Source: Streptomyces colonosanans (lineage in GTDB: Bacteria > Actinomycetota > Actinomycetes > Streptomycetales > Streptomycetaceae). From it: a DNA stretch of 64,000 bases. This document shows positions 17,157-25,303 of the stretch, piece by piece (within the stretch, counting starts at the first letter, position 1; each line of letters begins with the position of its first letter). A program made the translations under genes and the position numbers. The stretch spans positions 277,882 to 341,881 of the forward strand of contig NZ_MLYP01000058.1 in NCBI RefSeq assembly GCF_001866645.1, read 5' to 3'. The notes below the pieces were generated by a model that ran no database searches, was not told the DNA's origin, and saw only the letters and a list, made by a program, of their open reading frames with translations.

Positions 17157-17747
17157 ATGACTGCGACGACAGGTGCAGCCCAGTCAGCGCGCCCCGAGCG
17201 GCCAGGCAGGTCGGATGGGGTCTGCAGCGAGTTCACCGTCTTCACCGAGATCAAGCCGGGCCATGCGGAAGCGTTGCGTGAGGATCTCGCCGCGATGGCT
17301 GACGCGGCGGCTGCCGAGAGGACTCATGCGGCGGTGCGCCAGATCGGCACCTTGCACGACGCACGGCATGTGATCTTCGACAACGACACCCGGTTCATGT
17401 TCGCCAGCGTCTTCGACGGCTCCTGGGACACCTACATCGACGACTTCGCGAAGACGGTGGTCGGGGAACGCTTCGACAAGGTCTTCTCGCACAGCGAAGG
17501 GTTCCCCGGCGTCAAGGATCCTGGGGTGAAGGACTGGTTCCTCGCCCACCAGGAGCCCGCCGGAGTGTTCGTCAGCGCCTATCCCGACCTGACCGTTCAG
17601 CAGATCTACAAGGACCAGCGCGTGGACGACGCGTTCCAGGAGGTGCTGGACACCCCCGAGTTCCGGTCGGCCCTGGAGAACCCGGCCAACGCGGAGTTGG
17701 TGGCCACGCCTGCCTTCCAGAAGCTGTTGGAGCAAGCCTCGGCCTAG
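17157..17747 (+). CDS. Peroxidase-operon hypothetical protein
   Basis: 196 residues from ATG 17157, with AGGAGAG in front; a frame continues upstream but has no comparable ribosome site. After a short polar start the chain shows two beta-alpha-beta-like halves: SEFTVFTEIKPGHAEALRED, then ERTHAAVRQIGTLHDARHVI and TRFMFASVFDGSWDTYIDDF. This looks like a ferredoxin-like (dimeric alpha/beta barrel) fold. The end is helical (DDAFQEVLDTPEFRSALENP). Genes of this kind often precede DyP-type peroxidases in actinomycetes, but I know of no assigned activity. The DyP gene follows after 109 bp on the same strand, so it is probably co-transcribed. Confidence 0.72.
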   Translation: MTATTGAAQSARPERPGRSDGVCSEFTVFTEIKPGHAEALREDLAAMADAAAAERTHAAVRQIGTLHDARHVIFDNDTRFMFASVFDGSWDTYIDDFAKTVVGERFDKVFSHSEGFPGVKDPGVKDWFLAHQEPAGVFVSAYPDLTVQQIYKDQRVDDAFQEVLDTPEFRSALENPANAELVATPAFQKLLEQASA

Positions 17748-17856
17748 AACCCGGACACAACCGATCCTCGGAACCGACCCAACGTTGGACCGCATCGGCG
17801 GGTGCGGCCGCAGCGGTGTTGCCCAGGCAGAGACCGATGTGGAGGCACAAGCGATC

Positions 17857-19209
17857 ATGAACAGCGCGGACAGCAGCAGCGCGGCCGGTGTGAGCGTCGA
17901 GATCGACGATGTCCAGAGCGGGGCGCTGCGTCCGAGGCCCGTGCCGTACGAGGGAAAGTTCGTCTTCCTGCGTGTCGATGACCGTCATGCCGGGCGCGCC
18001 CTGCTGCGGCGGCTGCTCCCGGTGACCTCGGGTGGTTTGCCCAGCGTGGAACGGAGCCAGGATGCCTGGGTCGCCGTGGCGTTCACCTATGAGGGGCTGA
18101 AGGCCCTAGGGGTACCCCAGGCGTCGCTGGACAGCTTTCCGCGGGCGTTTCGTGAGGGCATGGCCGCGCGGGCGGAGCTGATCGGCGACGTGGGCGAGAG
18201 TGCACCGGCCCACTGGGAGGCACCGTTCGGAACGGGCGGTGTCCACATCGCGTTGAGTGCCCTCTCCTCAGATACGGCACAGCTGGACAAGGAACTGAAG
18301 CGGGCCCGTGTCGCCTACGAGGAGACACCCGGTGTCCAGGTGATCTGGCAGCAGGACGTCCACCAGCACCCGACCGGGCGCACCACCTTCGGCTTCCGTG
18401 ACGGCATCAGCCATCCGAACATTGAGGGCGTCGGACTGCCCGGCTCCAACCCGCAGGAAGCCCCCATCAAGGCCGGCGAGTTCATCCTCGGCTACCTAGA
18501 TGAAACCGGCAGCCTGCCGCCCATGCCCAGCCCCGATGTGCTGGGGCGCAACGGGACCTACGCGGCCGTCCGCAAGATCCACACCAACGTGGCGGCCTGG
18601 CGCCGGTACCTGCGCGCGAACAGCTCCAGTGCCGAGGAGGAGGCACTCCTGGCAGCCAAGATGGTCGGGCGCTGGCCGAGCGGAGCGCCGTTGACGCTGA
18701 CCCCGGAGCACGATGATCCGGAGCTGGCGGGCGATGCGCACCGCGTCAACAACTTCCTGTACCGGGAGAACGACGACCGGGGGTACCGGTGCCCCGCCGG
18801 TGCGCACATCCGGCGCACCAACCCCCGTGATTCCATCATCATTGGCGATGCGCGGATGCACCGCCTCATCCGCCGTGGCACCACCTACGGCCCGCCGCTG
18901 CCGGAGGGCGTGCTTGAGGACGACGGCGCCGACCGGGGCCTGGTCGGAGTCTTCCTCGGGGCCCATCTGGAACGGCAGTTTGAGTTCATCAAGGCCGAAT
19001 GGGTCAACGACGGCAATTTCATCGGCTACCCCGGCGAGAAGGATCCAGTAGCCGGGCATCACGGCGGAACCGGCAGCGTCACCATCCCGGAGAAGCCGGT
19101 CCGGCGCCGTCTGCAGAACCTGCCCAGCTTCGTGGTCACCCGGGGCGGCGAGTACTGCTTTGTGCCGGGGCTGCGCGCTTTGCGCTGGCTCGCCGAACTG
19201 GAGGGCTGA
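17857..19209 (+). CDS. DyP-type peroxidase
   Basis: 450 residues from ATG 17857 (GGAGG 12 bases upstream; in-frame starts further upstream exist). The DyP signature GxxDG appears as TTFGFRDGISHPN, containing the distal Asp. The proximal His region is PAGAHIRRTNPRD, and the end FVPGLRALRWLAEL is typical. N-terminal LRPRPVPYEGKFVFLRVDD fits the ferredoxin-like first domain. No Tat signal is visible, so it would act in the cytoplasm or as encapsulin cargo, but no encapsulin gene is nearby. It uses H2O2 to oxidise bulky phenolics or porphyrins in vitro; the natural substrate is unknown. It lies between the 196-aa gene and a catalase-family gene in the same orientation. Confidence 0.9.
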   Translation: MNSADSSSAAGVSVEIDDVQSGALRPRPVPYEGKFVFLRVDDRHAGRALLRRLLPVTSGGLPSVERSQDAWVAVAFTYEGLKALGVPQASLDSFPRAFREGMAARAELIGDVGESAPAHWEAPFGTGGVHIALSALSSDTAQLDKELKRARVAYEETPGVQVIWQQDVHQHPTGRTTFGFRDGISHPNIEGVGLPGSNPQEAPIKAGEFILGYLDETGSLPPMPSPDVLGRNGTYAAVRKIHTNVAAWRRYLRANSSSAEEEALLAAKMVGRWPSGAPLTLTPEHDDPELAGDAHRVNNFLYRENDDRGYRCPAGAHIRRTNPRDSIIIGDARMHRLIRRGTTYGPPLPEGVLEDDGADRGLVGVFLGAHLERQFEFIKAEWVNDGNFIGYPGEKDPVAGHHGGTGSVTIPEKPVRRRLQNLPSFVVTRGGEYCFVPGLRALRWLAELEG

Positions 19210-19266
19210 GGGTAATTCCAAGCCCCTGAGGTGCGATCACGGTCTCCGAGAGGAGAGGTCGAAGTC

Positions 19267-20397
19267 ATGGCAGCACAGTTCGTCCGCTACACGCCTGACG
19301 TCGAAGACGACGACCCGGACTTCGACCGCAACGTGCAGATGGTGATCGAGAAGACCGAGAGCTACATCGCCGAGTCGGTTAAGGCCGGCGGCACCGGGCG
19401 GGCCCTTCGGGACGCTCATGCCAAGGGTTACGGGCTGCTCCGTGGGGAAGTGGAGATCCTGGACGGGCTGCCCCCGGAGTACGCCCAAGGTATCTACGCG
19501 ACCCCGGGAACGCACGATGCGCTCATTCGCTTTTCCAACGGCTCGCCTCACACTGGAGCCGACGCACGACTGGGCACCGCCACCGGACTGGCGCTGAAAA
19601 TATTCGACATCCCGGGCCCGACCTTGCTGGAAGACGAACCGGACACGGGCACCTTCGACTACGCCAACATCAATGGACCGATCTTCTTCTGCAACACAGT
19701 CGAGCACTACCTGTTCATCCAGGAACTGTTCCTGAACGCGCCGGCCTACTTCTCCCAGGGCCGTCCCGGAGCACATCGCTTCTTCACCGAGTTCGTGACC
19801 GGAAAGGGAACGCTGGACCAGGACAACTGGGCATGGGACGAGTTCCTGGCCTTCCTGCGTCTCTCCAAGACCCCTGCGGTGAACCTGCTGCTTTCGAGCT
19901 ACTGGACCATGGGCGCGGTCCGGCACGGGGACTACATCGCCAAGGTGCGCATCACCCCCGACCCGTCCTTCGCCGCCGCGGTGGTCCGGCGCACGATCGA
20001 CCCGACCTCGGGGGCGGAGGTCTTCCGACCGGCCCTGCAAGCCGAGCTGCACGAGCGACCCTACGCCTTCGACATCCAGGTCCAACTCTGCACCGACCTC
20101 GAGCGCATGCCGGTGGAGGACACCACCGTGGAGTGGCCCGAACAGCTCTCGCCTTCCGTCACCGTGGCCAAGCTGCGCCTGCCGCAGCAGGACATCTCCG
20201 AGCCGGAGAATCTGGAGAAGATGGACGCCCTGTCCTTCACGCCCTGGCGGGTCACCGCCGAGCACGCGCCCCTGGGCAACATCATGCGTGCCCGCAAGGA
20301 GGTCTACCGGCGATCCTCCATCGCGCGCCACAAGCTCAACCAACAGCCACGCACAGAGCCGCGCAGCGCCGACGAAGTACTTGGCCCGGCCCAATGA
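19267..20397 (+). CDS. Catalase-family heme protein (short clade)
   Basis: 376 residues from ATG 19267 with a GAGAGGAGAGG region upstream. It is shorter than classical catalases (~480) and belongs to the divergent catalase-related clade. The distal His is in DAHAKGYGLLRGEVEI (aligned with the HAKG of catalases), and the Asn region is NGPIFFCN. The proximal heme ligand motif RxxxY occurs near the C-terminus as RARKEVYRRSS. FSNGSPHTGADARLG matches the RFSxxxG-DxxRD segment, though altered. Members range from catalases to allene-oxide-synthase-like and organic peroxidases. It closes the run 196-aa protein, DyP, catalase, implying peroxide handling. Confidence 0.83.
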   Translation: MAAQFVRYTPDVEDDDPDFDRNVQMVIEKTESYIAESVKAGGTGRALRDAHAKGYGLLRGEVEILDGLPPEYAQGIYATPGTHDALIRFSNGSPHTGADARLGTATGLALKIFDIPGPTLLEDEPDTGTFDYANINGPIFFCNTVEHYLFIQELFLNAPAYFSQGRPGAHRFFTEFVTGKGTLDQDNWAWDEFLAFLRLSKTPAVNLLLSSYWTMGAVRHGDYIAKVRITPDPSFAAAVVRRTIDPTSGAEVFRPALQAELHERPYAFDIQVQLCTDLERMPVEDTTVEWPEQLSPSVTVAKLRLPQQDISEPENLEKMDALSFTPWRVTAEHAPLGNIMRARKEVYRRSSIARHKLNQQPRTEPRSADEVLGPAQ

Positions 20398-20442
20398 GGC
20401 CGACTGATGTAACGGCAAGCGACCCCCAATTTCGGGGCAGAG

Positions 20443-21684
20443 TGTGCGGGTGCCGATAAAGCATCCGCCCAGGTCACGACCTTGATCGAGTATCTCGGCT
20501 GTGGTCGCGGCTCGCCCCGGACCTTCACCTGCCGGGGGCATCGGCGGCATGATGACCTGTCGTACTGCTGCGCCTGGCCTATCTCGCTGTGACCAACGCC
20601 TTCGCGCTCCTGCGCCTGCTGCCGATGAGCGGCCGGGACAAAGACCTCGAAATCCTGGCGCTGCGGCACCAACTCCTGGTCCTGCAGCGCCAGGCCGCAA
20701 AACCGGTGTTCACCGACACGGACCGCGCGGTCCTCGCCGGCCTGCTCCACCACCTCCCTACCGACAGGCTGCGGCGCCTCCTGCTGCTGGTCCGCGCGGA
20801 CACAGTCCTGCGGTGGCATCGCGACCTGGTCGAACGGCGCCACGCCACCGCCTGCGTGCCGAAGCGTCGCGTGCGCCCGCCTACCGTCCGCTCGATCCGC
20901 GCCCTGGTCCTACGCATGGCCCGCGAGAACAGCTCGTGGGGCTACCGGCGAATCCACGGCGAACTCGCAGCCCTCGGCATCGAAGTCGCCGCCTCCACCG
21001 TCTGGGAGATCCTCCGCAAGCACGGCATCCCACCAGCGCCCGAGCGGCAGAGCGCGACCTGGGCCGACTTCCGGCGCAGCCAGGCCGACGCCCCGCTCGC
21101 CTGCGACCTCTTCGAGACCCGTGCCCTGACCGGAGCCCGCCTGTACGCCTTCGCCGTCATCGAGCACGCGACCTGCAGGATCCGGATCCTCGGCGCCACC
21201 GCACGCCCCACTGCAGAGTGGATCGTGCAACTCGGACGCAACCTCCTCATGGACCTCGAAGACGCCGGCAGCACGGCCAGGTTCCTGATCCGCGACCGCG
21301 ACGCCAAGTTCACCGCCGCCTTCGACGCCCTCATGGCCGGCGCCGGCCTGAAGGCCGTCACCACCGGCATCCGGATGCCACGGATGAACTCCCTGATGGA
21401 GCGCTGGATACAGACCTGCCGCAGAGAGCTCCTGGACCGCACTCTGATCTGGAACCAGCGCCACCTCCTGCACGCGCTCCGCGAGTTCGAGACCCACTAC
21501 GACCAGCACCGGCCACTCCGAGCCCTCGGGCAAGCCGCACCGCTACGCCCTTTCCCCGAACCGATCAACCCGCCAGCCCACATCACCCACCTGGACGTCC
21601 GACGACGAGATCGACTCGCCGGAACCCTCCACGAGTACAGACATGCCGCTTGACCAGCCTGGATGATGCATCGGCACCCGCACA
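20443..21684 (+). mobile_element. Complete insertion sequence with 15-bp inverted repeats
   Basis: TGTGCGGGTGCCGAT at 20443-20457 is repeated perfectly in inverse orientation at 21670-21684. The element is 1242 bp with one transposase gene (20589-21653). On the right it interrupts an IS5-type transposase gene after LTLRQL. The left flank is unrelated to IS5 sequence and no target duplication is evident, so it was rearranged after insertion. Partial copies or ends of the same family are found at 32061-32615, 52595-52746 and, more distantly, 27424-27651 and 45200-45337. Confidence 0.8.
20589..21653 (+). CDS. DDE integrase-core transposase
   Basis: 354 residues from GTG 20589 (two TGA codons lie upstream in frame, so a much earlier start is excluded). 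The N-terminus is LRLLPMSGRDKDLEILALRH followed by a helix-turn-helix region (NSSWGYRRIHGELAALGIEV, TVWEILRKHG). The rve-type catalytic core carries the first Asp in ACDLFETRALTG, the second in FLIRDRDAKFTAAF and the Glu in RMPRMNSLMERWIQTCR. It ends RRRDRLAGTLHEYRHAA. This is the integrase-like IS481/IS3-relative group common in Streptomyces. The frame is intact and lies inside perfect terminal repeats, so the element could be active. In the catalytic segment it has a near-identical truncated sister at 32061. Confidence 0.85.
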   Translation: MTNAFALLRLLPMSGRDKDLEILALRHQLLVLQRQAAKPVFTDTDRAVLAGLLHHLPTDRLRRLLLLVRADTVLRWHRDLVERRHATACVPKRRVRPPTVRSIRALVLRMARENSSWGYRRIHGELAALGIEVAASTVWEILRKHGIPPAPERQSATWADFRRSQADAPLACDLFETRALTGARLYAFAVIEHATCRIRILGATARPTAEWIVQLGRNLLMDLEDAGSTARFLIRDRDAKFTAAFDALMAGAGLKAVTTGIRMPRMNSLMERWIQTCRRELLDRTLIWNQRHLLHALREFETHYDQHRPLRALGQAAPLRPFPEPINPPAHITHLDVRRRDRLAGTLHEYRHAA

Positions 21685-21889
21685 GCTGGCGCAGCGTCAA
21701 GTCCGTGCGCCAGTACGCCGCGACCAGCAGCACCCGGTCCTCCAGCGGCAGTCCCCACCGCCGTCCGCGCCGCACCTCGTCAGCGCCCTCGCTGCGCAGT
21801 GCGGTCACCAACTTGCCGGAGTAGCGCGGGCTCAGCCCGGTGAACGGGGCTATCCAGGACGGCTCGGACGCCGTGATCACACCAGCCAC
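21685..21889 (-). pseudogene. IS5-family transposase, N-terminal fragment
   Basis: Leftward from GTG 21889: MAGVITASEPSWIAPFTGLS, then YSGKLVTALRSEGADEVRRG and LPLEDRVLLVAAYWRTDLTL, the helix-turn-helix start of IS5-type (DDE_Tnp_4) transposases. It is cut at 21685 by the end of the 20443-21684 element. The catalytic part is missing. The outer tip of this element, to about 21932, directly abuts the stop codon of arr. Confidence 0.75.
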
Positions 21890-21899
21890 AGCAAGATCA
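21849..21899. repeat. 51-bp direct repeat, copy A (IS5 start region)
   Basis: An exact 51-bp sequence beginning GCTATCCAGGACGGCTCGG and covering the first codons of the IS5-type transposase. It is repeated in the same orientation at 22381-22431, on the other side of the arr gene. Confidence 0.9.
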
Positions 21900-21932
21900 T
21901 CTCACCGTGACCCAGTAGTTGAGGAACGATCC

Positions 21933-22343
21933 TTAGTTGATGATTTCGGCGCGGTCATCCATGCGGATTGCAGCCAGCCGGTCTCGCCACACCTGGAGAG
22001 CTTCGGGTGTCTGTCGCGTCCAGTCGGTGACCTCGCCAACGATCCGGAGCGGTTCCCTGCTGCGATAGGAGCGGGTGGGGTTGCCAGGGAACTTCTTGTC
22101 GGTGACGTTTGGATCGTTCTCGAACTCCCCGGTCGGTTCGACGACGTACACTCGCGGGGCTCCGTCGCCTGCGGCGAGTTCGGCGGCGAGTCCCGCGCCG
22201 TCGCGCAACGCGGTGAAGTAGATGTGGTTCATCACGATTTCGGGCCGGTAGTTGGAACGGAAACCGGCGGTGAGGTGATCTCCGACCCGGAGCTCGGCCT
22301 TTGTGCCGTGAAAGAATGGCCCCTCGTCCAATGCCTCGTCCAT
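21933..22343 (-). CDS. arr: Rifampin ADP-ribosyltransferase (Arr)
   Basis: 136 residues from ATG 22343 (or GTG 22349). Nearly every Arr landmark is present: GPFFHGTKAELRVGD, the GFRSNYRPEIVMNHIYFTAL segment with the NAD-contacting His/Tyr, RVYVVEPTGEFENDPNVTDK, FPGNPTRSYRSREPLRIVGE, and the terminal RDLDRAE-like RMDDRAEIIN. The enzyme transfers ADP-ribose from NAD+ to the C23 hydroxyl of rifamycins, inactivating them. Length is the family standard (~140). The gene sits between two copies of a 51-bp IS5 sequence, and its TAA touches the IS5 tip. It appears intact. No clear ribosome site precedes it, so expression may depend on the flanking elements. Confidence 0.93.
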   Translation of the reverse strand: MDEALDEGPFFHGTKAELRVGDHLTAGFRSNYRPEIVMNHIYFTALRDGAGLAAELAAGDGAPRVYVVEPTGEFENDPNVTDKKFPGNPTRSYRSREPLRIVGEVTDWTRQTPEALQVWRDRLAAIRMDDRAEIIN

Positions 22344-22380
22344 CGCCACAGGTTATCAACCCAGGCTGTCGTGACGGCCA

Positions 22381-22431
22381 GCTATCCAGGACGGCTCGGA
22401 CGCCGTGATCACACCAGCCACAGCAAGATCA
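22381..22431. repeat. 51-bp direct repeat, copy B
   Basis: Exact duplicate of 21849-21899. To the left is the arr upstream region, to the right (from 22432) an IS3-type transposase gene that lost its 5' end. Both edges of the IS5 homology are therefore sharply cut here. Confidence 0.9.
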
Positions 22432-22435
22432 GACC

Positions 22436-23455
22436 GAGCACGGCATCCCGCACACCGTCTCGTGCCGCGCCCTGGGCGTGAGCGAGTCGTGGTTCTACAA
22501 GTGGCGCGACCGGCGGCCCACCGGGCGTGAACTGCGCAGGCAGCGCCTGACGGACGAGATCAAGGAGATCTTCACCGAGTCCGGTGGCACCTACGGATCA
22601 CCGAAGATCTTCATCCTGCCGGTCCGCAAGGGCTGGCGCATCTCGGTGAACACGGTCGCGAAGCTGATGGCCGAACTCGGCCTCGCTGCCCGGGTGGTGA
22701 GACGCCGGAGCGGGCTGACCAGGCCGGGCAGGCGGCCGGCCGTACCCGACTTCGTCAAGCGGGACTTCGCTACCGAGGAACCCGACCTCGTCTGGGCGGG
22801 CGACATGACGGAGATCGTCACCGAGGAGGGCAAGCTCTACCTCGCCACGGTCATCGACCTGTTCTCCCGGCGCCTGCTCGGCTACGCGATAGGCGCCCAC
22901 CACGACGCGGACCTGGTCGTGGCCGCGCTGAACATGGCAGCGGTCACCCGCGGCGGCGACGTCCATGGCGTGATCTTCCATTCGGACCGCGGCAGTGAAT
23001 ACACGTCCCGGAAGTTCGCCCGCGCCTGCCGCCGACTGGGCGTCACCCAGTCTATGGGCCGGGTCGGCTCGTGCTTCGACAACGCCGTCAGCGAGGCGTT
23101 CAACAGCGTCCTCAAGGTCGAGTACGTCCACCGTCACGCCTTCCGCACCCGCACCGAGGCGCGGAGCAGGATCGCCACCTGGATCACCGACTTCTACAAC
23201 ACCCGCCGACTACACAGCGTGTGCGGGTTCAAGAGCCCGATGGACTACGAGAACGAGTACTGGGCCGGCCTCACCGTGAGACTGGCTGCCCAGGAAGGAC
23301 TCCACAGTTCGAGGGGATTGACAGTATCCCGTGCCCCTCCGCCCATGATGCTGCCCGCAATCCGCACCGCACGAAGATCGCCTGGATGCGAGGAAAGACA
23401 TGCCTGTGATGGGATACTCGCCGGGGTGGCGAGCACCGGCCGCACCGAGCCCTGA
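22436..23455 (+). pseudogene. IS3-family transposase (OrfB), 5'-truncated
   Basis: The homologous frame begins without a start codon at EHGIPHTVSCRALGVSESWF, immediately after the 51-bp repeat; the first usable start is GTG 22478. It contains the complete IS3 OrfB catalytic core: VWAGDMTEIVTEEGKLYLAT (first Asp), GVIFHSDRGSEYTSRKF (second Asp) and GSCFDNAVSEAFNSVLKVEY (Glu). The usual C-terminal HSVCGFKSPMDYENEYW follows. Translation runs about 50 codons past the usual end into flanking DNA. OrfA and the left end are absent, so it is inactive alone. Confidence 0.82.
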
Positions 23456-23579
23456 GTCAAGCGACTCCGCTCCGTCTGCTGCCGGAGGCCGAATGCGGGG
23501 TTCTTGGTCGAGGTCCTGGCCGGGCGGATGGGCCCGGGGCTGAGCAATGCGTACACCTGCCCTAGTCCGACCGGGCACG

Positions 23580-24767
23580 ATGTCGCTCATGACAGCAACG
23601 CCCCCTCACCTTCCCGGGCTTCCGTATCACCGCATGGCCCGGTACACCGCTTTCCACCGCTGGTGGCGACCGCTGCTCGGCACTCTGATGCTGGTCTGCG
23701 GGTCGCTCCTGGTCACGGTCTTCCTCTACATCCTCGCCGACTTGCTCGGGAGGGCCGCCGGCTACCCGGAACTGCCGGACGGCGACGTCGACTTCGGCCC
23801 GATTCTGGGCACGGCACTGGATCTGGCGTTCATAGCCCTGGACCTGCCGCTGGTCCTCCTGGCCGTGCGCTGGGTGGGCCGGCGTCCAGCCGGCACGGTG
23901 TCGTCGGTGACCGGCCGCCCGCGTTGGCGATGGCTGGCCTGGTGCCTGCTGGCAGCAGTACCCGCCATGGTGCTGCTGCCGGTGGTCTCGATCTTCCTGC
24001 CGGACGAGCAGGGCGGCGCCGGAACGGCCGACGTATGGGTGGGGTGGCAGACGTTCCTCCTCTCCCTGGCCATGTTGGCCGCCCTCGTGCCTCTGCAGGC
24101 CGCGGCAGAGGAGTATGTCTTCCGGGGCTGGCTGTTGCAGGCGACAGGGAGCTTCGTCCGTTACCCCTGGTTCGCGGTGCTGCCGCAGGCGGTGCTCTTC
24201 GCGGCCGCGCACGGATGGGGAACGGCCTGGGGATTCGCCGATCTGGTGTTCTTCGGCCTGGTGGCCGGCTGGCTGACCATCCGCACGGGTGGCCTGGAGG
24301 CATCCGTCGCCCTGCATGTGATGAACAACCTGCTGGCCTTCGGTCTGTCCGCCGCGTTCGTGGACGGCCTCGCGTCCGACGACACGGCGGCCGACGCCCC
24401 CTGGCAACTGGCCGTCGCCGACATGTCGACGGTCCTGGTCTACGCCGCGATCGTGCTGTGGCTGGCCCGGCGCCGCTCTCCGCTGAACGTGTCTCGCCCG
24501 GCCCCGGCGCTGACCGCGCCCTTTTTTCCGTACCCGCAGGCACCGTACCCGTACAGCCCGTACCCGCAGCCGCAGGGCCTGTACGGCTCCTACCCGCAGC
24601 CGCAGGGCCTGCACGGCTCCTACCCGCAGCCGCAGGGTCCCTACGGGCCGTACCCGCCATCGCAGAGCACGTACGGGCAGTACGGAACGCCGCCCCCAGA
24701 CCCGGACGTGCCCGACGCCGGTGGGCCCGACGCCCACGAGCAGCCGCCGCACCCTCGGGACAGCTGA
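23580..24767 (+). CDS. CPBP-family intramembrane protease with Tyr/Pro repeat tail
   Basis: 395 residues from ATG 23580 (ATG 23589 is also possible). Seven or eight hydrophobic segments. The CPBP (Abi/CAAX-protease-like) motifs are all present: AAAEEYVFRGWLLQ (motif 1, EExxxR), FAAAHGWG (motif 2) and SVALHVMNNLLAFG (motif 3). It is a membrane glutamic-type protease, in bacteria often linked to bacteriocin self-immunity. The last ~75 residues form a cytoplasmic low-complexity tail with three repeats of the form SYPQPQG(L/P)(Y/H)G between YP-rich segments. That tail recalls the Pro/Tyr tails of other actinobacterial membrane proteins such as the one at the left edge. No substrate gene lies nearby. 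Confidence 0.85.
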   Translation: MSLMTATPPHLPGLPYHRMARYTAFHRWWRPLLGTLMLVCGSLLVTVFLYILADLLGRAAGYPELPDGDVDFGPILGTALDLAFIALDLPLVLLAVRWVGRRPAGTVSSVTGRPRWRWLAWCLLAAVPAMVLLPVVSIFLPDEQGGAGTADVWVGWQTFLLSLAMLAALVPLQAAAEEYVFRGWLLQATGSFVRYPWFAVLPQAVLFAAAHGWGTAWGFADLVFFGLVAGWLTIRTGGLEASVALHVMNNLLAFGLSAAFVDGLASDDTAADAPWQLAVADMSTVLVYAAIVLWLARRRSPLNVSRPAPALTAPFFPYPQAPYPYSPYPQPQGLYGSYPQPQGLHGSYPQPQGPYGPYPPSQSTYGQYGTPPPDPDVPDAGGPDAHEQPPHPRDS

Positions 24768-24961
24768 GGCGCCAGGCTCGACACCGCTCGGGTGAGAACC
24801 ACGTACAGGAGGCATAGGCCGGTGCGTTCGCCGGGTTCGCCATCGACCACGGTGCGGCTCGTCGAGGACTACCCAGTTACACCCGAGGCCCTTCTCCGGG
24901 GTTCCGTAGCTGCGGCGTGAAGCCGCAGCTCTGCGGGTGCCAAATATTGCGTCCTTGTAGG
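24768..24961. other. No gene recognised
   Basis: About 190 bp after the CPBP gene. Frames on both strands are short and unfamiliar. It separates the CPBP gene from transposase debris. Confidence 0.35.
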
Positions 24962-25018
24962 TCAACCGGCACGAGCGTACTCGTGGAGGACGCCGCCGAG
25001 TCGATCACGTCGATGGAC
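24962..25018 (-). pseudogene. Transposase C-terminal remnant (minus)
   Basis: The leftward frame ends EVHRRDRLGGVLHEYARAG and stop, the same C-terminal signature as the 20589 transposase (RRRDRLAGTLHEYRHAA). Only about 19 codons of homology remain. It meets an oppositely oriented transposase end at about 25018. Confidence 0.5.
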
Positions 25019-25163
25019 TTCGACCGACACCGGCCACACCAAGGCCGAGATCAACTCGCTCCCCTCGACGACCCGAACGTCACCCCCCTTCCCCGCCGCC
25101 AGGATCGAGCGGCGGCGGCAAGCCGTCGCCAACCTAATCAACGAGTACCACAGGGCGAGTTGA
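25019..25163 (+). pseudogene. Transposase C-terminal remnant (plus), frameshifted
   Basis: The frame FDRHRPHQGRDQLAPLD then PNVTPLP is the end of an rve-type transposase (HRPHQG motif). It then shifts one frame to ARIERRRQAVANLINEYHRA and stop, the expected final helix. So it is a 3' fragment with an additional one-base frameshift near 25096. It is convergent with the preceding remnant. The following 140 bp to the MFS gene contain nothing recognisable. Confidence 0.5.
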
Positions 25164-25303
25164 TCAAGGGACAACCTCCCAGGTCAGAGCCTGTGAAGCC
25201 GTTTTGAAGCACTACGGGCCGCAGTACCGAGTGCTCCGCTGGCACGGGAGGCGAGACCCGCAGGTCTTGCAGCAGGGCCGCGACCTCGGGCAAATTCGGC
25301 CCG

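Noticed and set aside
20443..21684. Target-site duplication flanking the complete insertion sequence
   Set aside because: The bases outside the two 15-bp repeats do not match, and the left flank is not the interrupted IS5 gene.
20501..21910. 469-codon frame overlapping the transposase in another phase
   Set aside because: Pro/Arg-rich translation; the 354-codon frame has the catalytic DDE motifs.
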